Origin: Imbricaverruca yamaguchii
Taxonomy: Eukaryota > Arthropoda > Thecostraca > Neoverrucidae
DNA length: 64,000 nucleotides
Direction: 5' to 3'
Assembly (NCBI GenBank): GCA_034440575.1
Contig: JAOTOL010001228.1
Location: 142,501-206,500 of the forward strand
Shown here: positions 11,795-21,649 of the stretch, piece after piece
Numbering within the stretch: the first letter of the stretch is position 1
How the letters are laid out: every line of letters starts with the position of its first letter
The notes under the pieces: model-generated
Told to the model about the DNA's origin: nothing
Database searches by the model: none
Seen by the model: the letters and a program-made list of their open reading frames with translations, nothing else
Program-made: the position numbers and the translations under genes

Positions 11795-12044
11795 TAGGGT
11801 GTGTCGCCTGAACGGTTTTTCTTATGCTTAGTGAAATTATCGTGCAGATCACCTTAAAAAAAACCGTGGTCGAAACCAAATCGAAATTAAACAATAAACA
11901 AAATATGCGACAGGCCGATAAAGAAACAAATTTGCCAGGCGCCCGGCGTTGAAGTCTCCAGTGATGGCGCTCCGTTGCGATTGGCATCTAACACCACGCG
12001 TCGTCCGCCGTCGGAGCGCCGCCGCGGCGCTGTAACGAAAAAGG
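11795..12044 (+). repeat. Left terminal inverted repeat of the DNA transposon
   Basis: Pairs with 14427-14690. The shared part includes 'GCTTAGTGAAATTATCGTGC', 'CAAATTTGCC', 'GGCGCCCGG' and 'TCTAACACCACGCGTC', ending at 'TGTAACGAAAAAGG'. The presumed coding region starts inside it (first ATG of the frame at 11975), so the promoter must also lie in this repeat. Confidence 0.9.
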
Positions 12045-13870
12045 AAGCAGTGGTTCGAGAATGCCGCGATCGCTACTCGCGATACATGAAAACTGCTGGA
12101 AAGAAGTCGGCATCACCAGGTGTACGTCCGTCCGGTGATGAGTGGTTTGGAAAATTGTTTGATATAGCCCGCTGCAAATGTGCTGATATCGATAGCTGCA
12201 AATGTGCGATGGCCGACAAAGTGCCACGAATGGAGTTTCCCTTTGTCCAAGACCAGAGAGGACCTCGCCAAATGCAAATCGGCACCGCAGATATCCGTGA
12301 AACCACTCGTCGACGCGCCATGGACGAAAGGAGGCGTCTGACCGCCGAGAGAGTCACATCACCACAACCGGGACCTTCTGGAATGGCCCAGCTAGATTCT
12401 AATTCAGACCAAGATTCCGCCACAGATTCATCATCGCTCACATCTGTAGTCAATGAGTCAGCGTATATGGTGAACAGTAACACAGACGAACTACTAAATA
12501 CGGCTCTAGCAGCAGATCGGTACGGAGTGTCTAATCGTGCGTGTGCTGCGATCATAAACGGTTTCCAAGTGGACATTGGTCGGATCACTTCTGACGATAT
12601 GGACTGCATAGTGGATAGCAAAAAGTATGGCGAGCAAGGGATCGGATTAGAAGAGAGGTAGTAGCCCAGAGCCATGAGGATCATGCAGGTCGTGTATCTG
12701 GTCTCTACTTCAACGGTAGAAAAGACGACACGCTTATGACAGCCAGTTCAAAGAAGACGGAAGAGCACATTGTGGTTGTATCCGAGCCAGACAGTGCATA
12801 TTTAGGACACTTTACCCCACAGACTGGGAAAGCGGAGGACATTTTTCAGGACCTGAACGCCGTGGCATATGAGTTTGGTGCGGATGTTTCTGTGCTTGGC
12901 TGTGACGGCACGAGATTTAATACTGGCCAAAAAGGTGGTGTTATCCGTTTGTTTGAGCTCGGACAAAAACGCCCCCGTCCACTAGTTTGTGTGCCAACTT
13001 CATGCAAATGAACTTAATCTTCGTGCAGTATTTAGCCAGTTAGATGGAGTCACAACAGGACCTAAGTCGTTTAGTGGGCTGATTGGCCGGGCTGCTGCAA
13101 GCGCAGTAGAAACCTTGCCAGTGGTCGATTTTGAGCCAATCGATGGCGGAAATGTTTCAGAAATGACGCAGGAGATTCTTAGTGACCTAAGTTCAGATCA
13201 GGCTATTCTGTAGTCTGGCGCGTAGTGTCCAGATAGAACTGCGAAAATGAAGATCGGTCCACTAAACCACTCCAGGTGGCTGACTCTGGCGGCGCGAATT
13301 CTCCGGCTCTACATATCAACCGAACAGCCATCAGACAGTCTGAGAATGCTAGCGGAGTTCATCGTGTGCCACTATACTCCCATGTGGTTCTGCGTCAAGA
13401 AGAACTGGAAATGTTCTGACAGTCCTGGCAATGCGCTGCACAGCGTGCAACTTCTCAAAAGTTTGCGACCTGAGATAGCGGCCATGGTGCAGCCGGTAAT
13501 ACAGCGCAACAGCTACTGGTGTCACCCTGAGGCAGTACTGCTAGCAATGGCAGCGGGCCAAGATCAAGCCACACGGGAAAGGGCGGTCACTCAAATCCAG
13601 CAGTGTCGCAGAACTCAAGTCGATAATGATACTGACGAAGTGCGGAAGTTCAAGCTTCCAAAAGTGAATATGGGGGCAAACAGCATCATGGAGCTGATTG
13701 ATTGGTGTAATGAGGCGATAACCGAGCCGCCCTTGACGCAACAACTGTCCGATGATGACTTACTAGACATCATCGAGTCCTCTCGAAGTACCGCCATACC
13801 TCGTGCACAGTCAGACGGTGGAACGGATGGTGAAAGTGGTGACCGAGGCGTCTTTGAAGGTAATTGGTGA
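11975..13870 (+). pseudogene. Broken transposon protein, transposase-like, unplaced family
   Basis: Four collinear segments form one ~620-residue protein. 11975-12658 has a Cys-pair region with C-K-C twice ('LFDIARCKC', 'DSCKC'), then 'VPRMEFPFVQDQR', a Ser-rich linker and 'LAADRYGVSNRACAAII'. About 12660-12985 is in another frame and carries 'VLGCDGTRFNTGQKGGVIR'. 12989-13210 returns to the first frame with 'LHANELNLRAVF', 'LDGVTTGPKSFSGLIG' and 'LPVVDFEPI'. 13247-13870 has 'GPLNHSRWLTLAARILRLYI', 'YTPMWF', 'VIQRNSYWCHPEAVLLAM' and 'LIDWCNEAITEPPL'. At least two frameshifts (near 12650 and 12985) and stops near 13211-13230 break it, so this copy is dead. From memory, similar unnamed proteins recur in arthropod and cnidarian genomes. 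Its position between inverted ends suggests it is, or was, the transposase; I cannot identify a catalytic triad with confidence. Confidence 0.7.
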
Positions 13871-14426
13871 AGAGGCCCGCCACGGTTACATTGTGGCGAA
13901 GTTGAAACACAGGTCAGCAATGCCAGTGCTCAGCAGCAAAAAGGATTTCATGTCGGGTTTTCTGTCGAGCATGTAGACAAGTAGTACAGTTATAAAATGA
14001 TAGTTCGTACAAAAAATGTGGCCGCTCGTACAAAAGGTAACGTCGCTGTATGCCCGTCTCCTTCGGTTGTAGTGGAACGAAGCATGATGCCGATTTCGCC
14101 TGGTCTATTTGTCATAACAATAAGATATCAAGTGTCTCAGAATGATTTAATTGGTCTTCGATGTAAACAGACGAGGAATTTTGAAGATGTTCAAGCTTTC
14201 AAAAGTGAAAATATTAGCATTATACGCCGATAGATCTACTGATTGAAAATGGAACGAACAAGCGACGTAAAGTGAATCTTTCTTTCATGCGTCAGATATC
14301 CAGGCAACTTATTAAGCGACTGGTGCTTATCAAAGCCTTTTACCCGACTAAACACTTTCATTGAGTTTTATTAATGAGCTTCATCACCAGAATCCATTCA
14401 TCAGTCATCCACACCACCGACTGCCG

Positions 14427-14690
14427 CCTTTTTTCGTCACAGCGCCGCGGCGCGCGCTCCGCCGGCGGCCGGACGCGTGGTGTTAGATGACAATCGCAAC
14501 GGAGCGCCATCACTGGAGACTTCAACACCGGGCGCCCGGCAAATTTGTTTCTTCATCGGCCTGTCGCATATTTTGTTTATTGTTTGATTTCGATTTGGTT
14601 TTGACCACAGGTTTTTTTAAGGTGATCTGCACGATAATTTCACTAAGCAAAGTGCAATTTCCAAAAAAAGGTCCTTCGTGACACACCCTA
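14427..14690 (-). repeat. Right terminal inverted repeat of the DNA transposon
   Basis: Reverse complement of the left end with ~90% identity by eye over its inner ~230 bp. It is slightly longer because of small insertions near the tip. Confidence 0.9.
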
Positions 14691-14698
14691 ATGTTCAT
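14691..14698. repeat. Target-site duplication (right), ATGTTCAT
   Basis: Same 8 bp as 11787-11794. The next base (T) also matches, so a 9-bp duplication cannot be excluded. Confidence 0.8.
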
Positions 14699-14699
14699 T

Positions 14700-16320
14700 C
14701 CTTCATGGAAATTGCCCCTACTGGAATACTGCAAGTGCAAATGGCTCCTGTTAACAGAGAAATGGCAATGAGGAGACTGGGAAGGATTGAATGCACCCCC
14801 ACATATTTGTTCGGCAAAAGGTAGAGGAAAGGGCAGAGGACAGGAAAGGGAATTACCTGGGATTGAAAACACTGCACGCAGAGAGGAAAACGTTTCGATC
14901 CCAGTATATCGCCTTCCTACCCGTAACCGATTTGTTCGCCGAAGGTTTCTTTCGGTGCTTTTACGGCGACGTCCGCCGAAGATATAGCACCCTCAAGACG
15001 AGTGCCCCTTCCCCACGAAAATTCCTGGGTCTTGTCGTGGCTAGGTCTTACTTACCAACCGCGTTTTGCCGAACTTGTGAAGTCCTCAACTTCATACCTA
15101 GATATGTGGTAACAGGACTGTATATCTCGTACTAAGCAAGGAGGTCGTAGTCCCTATTTTCAGGACGCATTTTCAGATTGGATAAGACAAATGACAACGT
15201 AACATTAGGAGAGTACCAAAACAGAGGCTCCAGGCTATTCAATCCACCCGGAATCTCCAGCCCATCGTTGTAAACTCGTGGAACTTTCTGCTGGGGTGGC
15301 GGGGAAACTGATCAAACCGATCCACAGAAATGCATAGCACATATTTCATGGCCTACTGAAACCTCAGTAACGCATTGCAGAACAATTGTTCTGACTTTAA
15401 TCAACATACCCCGATGTCATTAACAAAGAACCTAGCACGATTCCCCTGTCAGGCCTAAGACGACGGCTAGCTTAATAGACGCAGATATCACAAATTATGC
15501 TTTGCTCCTGCAGACTTATAAAATTAACGTATTTCACAACTGAAGCTACCGTTTTCGGGGCACCGCAGCTCCACCAACAGAATATGAAGACTGGCCGTAT
15601 GCTAATGACAGCGGTGTGTGCCGGTGTAAGTAGTTCAATGCGGCAGTTTAGTGCAGTTCGGCACAAATGCGACGTGGTCGCTGTTGTTGGTGGCCAGCGT
15701 GGGCCATGAGCCTGATAACGAGGTGGATGACCTCTTGGCCCCGACCCAGTCGACAAGTTGCGGCGCCTCATCCTATGGGTAGACAGTAGAACAAGGTTGG
15801 GGGAAGACGTACAGGAAAACAAGCAGCTTTGAAGACATTTTGACTTCAATTGAATTCAATTTGAGCAGCAGAAGGAAGTTTGAACAGCGAAACGGGATAC
15901 CATTGCTCTTTTCACCAATGTGGAAATGCAAACGTCCGAATGTAAAGCCAGAACAGAGAACTACAACCAATACTGCATAGACCATTATAGCAGAAAGAAC
16001 GTTCCAGAAAAAGTAATTGTGTTACCTCTGAATTTTTGCGCAACTCTTTTGTTCCAAAGAGAGCAAGTCTGCTCTAGACCAGTACATTTTCAGACTATGT
16101 GATGGAAACCAAGTGTGAAAATGCCTCAAAGAGCCCACAATCCGAACTTTAAGGGTGGAAAGTGTGGTGGGTTGGGAGTTGAACTGCTCAATATTTTGGT
16201 ATCGTCAGTATGGGAGAGCAGTCGACCGTAGAAAAGAAAAGAAGTCAAGATATTCATGAAGATAAGGAACAGGATCAGACCCAGGATTGTACCCTGTCGG
16301 ACGACATGCGGTAGTGGGAA
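14700..16320. other. Intronic spacer, nothing recognised
   Basis: Mixed-composition sequence with short open frames on both strands. None has splice borders, a domain or a start context that I would defend. Confidence 0.4.
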
Positions 16321-16323
16321 GAT

Positions 16324-16572
<249 letters not shown>

Positions 16573-16769
16573 AAACATCTTCCAAACACAGTCGTCTATC
16601 ATTGCAGCCGGGAAAGCCGCTCACTTTCCTCTCTACGAGCTACTCAACCCGCTCATGGCCCCCCAGCGCGGCTCAGCCCGTCGCCGGGCGCCAATTCTGC
16701 AGCTCTACGACGGCGGCTGAGACTTCGCCGACGGGATTCGCGTCGCGGCCAGAAATAGCCGCCGGCGTG

Positions 16770-16951
16770 ATTGAGAAGCGGGGCGGGCGGGGGCGGCCAT
16801 TGGCTGCTGTGAGCCGACCGGTGCGAAGTTGGTGGCGCCTCATTTGAGCTGCGGACGCCGGGTGTTGCTCAGGCGTGTGGTGGTACAGCACTCTCAGTTG
16901 GTCTACGGTTCTTCTGTTCCGGTTGTCACAGCTTCCTAGGCACAAAAGCAG
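16770..16951 (+). promoter_or_regulatory. Promoter-like block with possible non-coding first exon
   Basis: In order: a GC-box cluster 'GGGGCGGGCGGGGGCGG' (about 16779-16795), then 'CCATTGGC' (inverted CCAAT), then 'TCAGTT' at 16894-16899, which matches the arthropod initiator consensus TCAGTY, then a strong splice donor GCAG|GTAAGG with its GT at 16952-16953. A transcript starting near 16896 and spliced at 16951 would fit an alternative first exon for downstream exons of the RING gene. No matching transcript can be seen from sequence alone. Confidence 0.35.
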
Positions 16952-17362
16952 GTAAGGGGAGCACGTGGCGACAAGGGGGCGTGGCGTATCAGAGCTGCAT
17001 GGGATAAATATGTTCCTCCTAATCCGCATAGCTCTTCCACAGGTCTCGAATGCTCTTGGCGGAAGTTATGCTGGCATAAATTATCTTAATGAAAACAATT
17101 TCGAGAAATATTCGAGATAAGTGGTGTGGTGCCACAGGGAATGGGGAGTCTGAGCGCCATTGTTTACAGACGAGGAAGTTGCTTGAGCGGGACAATTTTC
17201 AATCGTGGACACGTACGGTAAGAACGACTTCATGGGGAGGGAGAATTGTTCCATATTCGTATTCCCCGTTGGTGCACCATTGTTTGAAGGGCGTGCTACT
17301 TTTTCCCAGTCGGCTTCGCTTGTGGCATGTGTGATTTGTGTGGCCTATGGGACCAGCGGAAT

Positions 17363-17605
17363 AACAAAGCTCGCCGCCCGCCGACCGGCCAGGATACTGT
17401 GCCGCCTCGCCTACCAAGACTGTGCCGCAGTCCTCCTACCAGGCCGGCTGAGGCATAGCCTGGGAGCAGCACTGCCTAACCTAACCTAACCTAACCTAAC
17501 CTAACCTAACCTAACAAAGCTCGCCGCCCGCCAACCGGCCGGGATACTGTGCCGCAGTGCTCTTCCCAGGCCGGCTGCGGCATGGCCTGGGAGGAGCTGC
17601 CGGCA
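17363..17605. repeat. Duplicated ~100-bp segment flanking a telomeric run
   Basis: 'TAACAAAGCTCGCCGCCCGCC' minus its last base begins both halves (near 17362 and 17512). Each continues 'ACCGGCC.GGATACTGTGCCG' and ends near 'AGGCCGGCTG.GGCAT.GCCT'. The left half has an extra 'CCTCGCCTACCAAGACTGTG'. The (CCTAA)n run lies exactly between the halves. Confidence 0.8.
17475..17515. repeat. Interstitial telomeric repeat (CCTAA)8
   Basis: Eight perfect CCTAA units, i.e. TTAGG on the minus strand, the canonical arthropod telomeric repeat. Located inside a 34-kb gene region, so not a chromosome end. Confidence 0.9.
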
Positions 17606-17609
17606 GCAG

Positions 17610-20600
17610 CGGGCAGACTAACCCAGTGGATGGTGGCTGGAGGTTAGATGGTTGAAACGGGTACCTCGGCACCAACTCGTAACGACTTGACGTCATCCGA
17701 CCAATGTGAAATAACGGCTGGTACGTGGCGTTGACATTTCCTTCTTTTTTATATTGATTGTCGCATGCCAGCAGATCAACCAACATGCAATAGGCGGCTC
17801 ACGGGTGTTGGCATGTTCGCTGGTAAGCAGTGTGACTGACGCGGTTCAGCTCCGGACTGACCAGTGCATATCAGCGTGGACACCAAGTTAGAATTCCTCA
17901 TCACCGAGTTCTTCTCTGAAAGCGCCCATAAACACCAATAACAACAACAGTTCTTGCCGGATGCTGACGCTGGGGCTAGATCTGTGAAAGTCTAAAGCTA
18001 TCTTTCGACAAACTCGGGCTCTTGTCTAAGAACTGGTCAGATCCTGGACCCAGACAAATTTAGGATACGGAGCAGTGTCGCTCGCTCTGCCAAATGGTTC
18101 CGTGTGCGAAAATGAAATGTAGCTACCGGGTTTTGAGCTCGAATCCCCAATGCTTGCGCTCTATTCACAAGGTTATAACTGGATCACCCTAAGCTCAAAA
18201 TTCAGCTTGCATAGATGTACATAGACATATACATTTTGGATTAATGTAGGTCGGTCTTTCTTTGTCTTCTACATGCATGTGGAAGTTATTGGCTACGATG
18301 CAATTCATTGAGTTTTGGAGCAATTTTGAAGAATTGCTGCGAAGCACCCACACTCGCTGGAATCGACTTCGAAATGTTGGGAAAGACGTTATTAATATGC
18401 AATGAGCGCGAACACATGTAAAACAAAAAATGTTAGCCACCGAGATGCGCTAATAGGGAGGGAACCAGTATATTTTAAGCTTATTTACTGACCACCTGGA
18501 AACATTATATGTGGCACAGCATGACATAAATAGAATTAGGAAATACACAATACATTTGAAATAGTTCAACTCAGAACCCGGTAATTTCTTTGCCAAATAT
18601 TTGCCACAGGTGACATGGCGGATTGTCGTTTCCCGGTGCCCCAGAGAAAAACTGTCCGGGATGACGTCAATCTTTTCTCCCGTTCATTGGGAATGAAGTG
18701 GGAAGACATCGGGAATGATATAATCCTTGTGAACCGTAGGCTATTTTTTGTTTGGGGCAGTTTGTTTACCAGTTAGTTATTTGTATTCGGGTTGTCAACT
18801 GGAGGGCTGGACGGAGACTGCTCCCTGACGCTGATACCTCATCGTATTCCGACCGTTCGGCACTCGCTACAACCAGCTCGTCCAAACAGACTTGTGCTGG
18901 ACTCAAATTTTTTGTTGACTCGCATGTAACTCATATTTTGAGATCTGTTCCGACTCGCGACTCAAACAGACTGACAGAAATAATTTGAATGAACGATTCA
19001 GATCTGCCTCGGTGGTATCAGACTCATGAGCCATATGATTCAGCGTGCACTGCCCACACAACTCGCGACTTATCCAAAAATGATTGATTTATGAGTCGAT
19101 TATCGATTCGACTCGGGTCGAGCACAAGTCTGCGTCCAGACAACTCGATACAAAGAGCACGTGCGCTACTCGTCACGAGCCGCCCGTCCCCCGACTCGTC
19201 GGGGTACGGTCTGCTGCCAGACTATGCCGCCGCCCGGAACAAAGGGCGCCGCCTCGGAGAAGGGATTTGGCCGCTTTGGTCTGGTCAGATCTCCGCACGT
19301 GGCGTGAGGCGCCGGGGGTGCACCGGAAGCAACACTGAACGGATTGGGCTGGTCGCCAAATTCCACAGTGCAGCCGGGTGTGGTGGTGAAACGGCCCTGT
19401 CACCCGTTCGGTGTCAGAAGTTGCACGCGCACGTGCCGGTAGCCGTGGACATTACTCAATGCCAGTCGGACAAAGACAGCAACAAATACAAAGAGTTATA
19501 TTCGGGCCATCCACAATTAGCTCGTGGCTATTACATCATATTGTATATTTTTTAAACAAATGTCACATGAAAAAGGGCTGTCACATACACACATAAAAAC
19601 ATATAACAATTCCTCATGCCAGTGGCACGGAAAGTCAGCAAATACGGTAAGTATGAAGATCATACTCACTTGGCAAAAAGTCAGCAGGTATGAAGATAAC
19701 ACAGCAAGTATGAAAGAGGTCCGGTATGATAAGAAGTCAGGGAGCAGATCAGGTCAATCTGACTGGTCCCATGCACAAATGCCGCCTAAGGCGGCGACCA
19801 AACGTGGTAACTGGCAGTTTCCTCAGTTCGTGTGGCAGTTCATTATACAGGGCAGGACATCTGGAGCAAAAGCGGCTCCTGCCCATCTCTGTACGCGACC
19901 TGGGGAGGTATAGGTCCGGTCCTGACGGGTGTGGCGGTCACGGTGCTCGGCGACTGTTGAGATGGTACCGGCTAATGAAGCCGGCTTCTGCATCGGTGGG
20001 ATTCACCGCCAGGGCACGCCCCATGAGTGTGCCATCGGCCCCCGTTTCGATGAGAATCTGGAACCTCAATCGCACGCTCGTTATTACTGCGAACCAACCA
20101 GCGTAAGTGTAGTCAATGCGTAACGCTCGAAAGGAGGCTTTCGCGACGCACCACGAGATGACGCAAGGTAGGTGGGTGGGCTGGGGGTGCGGCGCACGAG
20201 TTCTGATGCGGTGTACCTGGAGGCTGTGAGTCAGCATTCCGCCAGCGTTCGGATTAGGCAGTGATCTGGATCGGTCGCCGCGGGCGCGGGAGGACGACCA
20301 ATTTAGCCGCATAGACCTCCGCCAGGAAGCATGCGCCAGGTATGACGCCGATCGGGCTGGCAGAGTGCCAACTGCGCCGGTCCCGTGCAGTGCCGATCCC
20401 ACACCCCTGGCTGGCGCTGACGGGATGATGCCGATGCTCTCTAGGGCGGAGTATACTATGCTTCTGACGGGGTCTAGGCCCCATCATCTTTGCTTTTCCC
20501 CGCCAAATTCTTGCTCTTTTAACATGAGACGCCCTGAGATGGACCCCACCAACCGGATTGACAGCACTTATTTCCTCCATGCATTGGGCCCCATCAATCT

Positions 20601-20880
20601 CCGAATTTCTTCACCCATGTTCTGGGATGTAGATACGTGCGGGGAAAATATACACATATCAGTGGCGTATCTATGATTTGGCTCTGGGAATGGAGGCAAA
20701 CGGATCTGAAGGGGGTACATCCTACCAACATTTTTTAGAAGGCACCTGATTTCGACCAATATTATTTTCCCAATGGACCGTTTTTTCATTCAAGTAATTT
20801 TTCGGACGCGATACTTGTCAGGACCCGACGCATTTTGTTTCGAGGGGGAGCTTTTGAAGCAATTTGAAAGGCCGCAGGAA
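17610..20880. other. Intronic spacer, nothing firm
   Basis: No exon with acceptor, donor and composition like exons A-E is visible. 18830-19200 is unusually rich in GACTCG/GAGTC words. A GC-rich patch at 19180-19420 may be regulatory but shows no clear promoter elements. Confidence 0.4.
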
Positions 20881-20884
20881 CTCC

Positions 20885-21640
20885 CCGGGTCGGAATTTAA
20901 TTTTCGGGGGCAGATGTGACTTATGGGGCTACAGCGAGACCTTTTGGGGCCCAGTGTAGTTTTCAGGGGATCGTCCGTACCTTTTGGGTGCCCCAGTATT
21001 ATTTTCAGGGGTCCTGGTGTTTTTTTTGTTATCTCAACCTGATTGTTTAGGGGCACGACCAGATCTTATGGGCCCCAGTGTGATTTTCATGCGCCCCGGT
21101 GCGATTTGCGGACCCTAGTGTGATTTCCAGAGTTATAACCTGACTGGAGCCCCAGAGTAATTTTCTGGGCCCCGGTACGACTTTGTTGTTCCCCAGCTTG
21201 ATATTCAGGGGATCGCACCAGATCTGGGGTTCCAGGGTTATTTTCACGGACCACTCCCCTTGTTGCTGCCTCGGCGTTATTTTCATGGGCGTTATGTTGC
21301 CCCTGGTCCAGCCTTTTGTGGTGCCAGCCTGAGGTCCAGACCCTCCGGCGCGATTTTTGGGTCTCACAGTGTGAATATCAGGGTCCTGGCGAGATGTTTG
21401 TGGCCCCAGCGTGATTTGCATGTGTTCGATCCTTGCCTGTGTTTTCGGCACGCATGTGTTGCATGTGTTCGTCACGACTTAGCCCCCAATACGATATTCA
21501 GTGACCCAGATTCAAATTTTGGGGGCTCCAAGCAGGATTTTTAGGTGCGGCGTCACAATTTTTCAAAACTCCGGCGTGATTCTTTGAGACTTCACAGCTT
21601 CTCATGGTGGGGGGGGGGGGTTGTGCCCTTTGTTGTCCCC
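20885..21640. repeat. Degenerate ~35-bp minisatellite (CAGTGTGATTTTCAGGGG)
   Basis: About 20 imperfect copies of a unit like 'GGCCCCAGTGTGATTTTCAGG' minus one base, with strong point divergence and variable spacing of 28-40 bp. It ends near a G run at 21609-21620. Long divergence suggests an old, no longer expanding array. Confidence 0.75.
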
Positions 21641-21649
21641 TCCCCTTCG

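Larger units (their letters stand above)
11795..14690 (+). mobile_element. DNA transposon, 2896 bp, long inverted ends, 8-bp target duplication
   Basis: The element begins TAGGGTGTGTC and ends GACACACCCTA. Its ends are inverted copies: left 11795-12044 and right 14427-14690 match closely over ~250 bp, apart from 20-30 divergent bases just inside the termini. ATGTTCAT flanks both sides. Inside lies one plus-strand protein-coding region, broken by frameshifts and stops, followed by ~560 bp of noncoding DNA. An 8-bp duplication fits hAT, P, Merlin, Zisupton, Novosib or (at 8-9 bp) Mutator-like elements. The termini and ~250-bp inverted repeats look most Mutator-like, but the protein has no motif that I can assign to that group. 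Placement in a superfamily is open. Confidence 0.88.

Noticed and set aside
18115..18185. Another tRNA-like head on the minus strand (GGGGATTCGAGCTC)
   Set aside because: A B-box-like word is present but no A box at the right distance.
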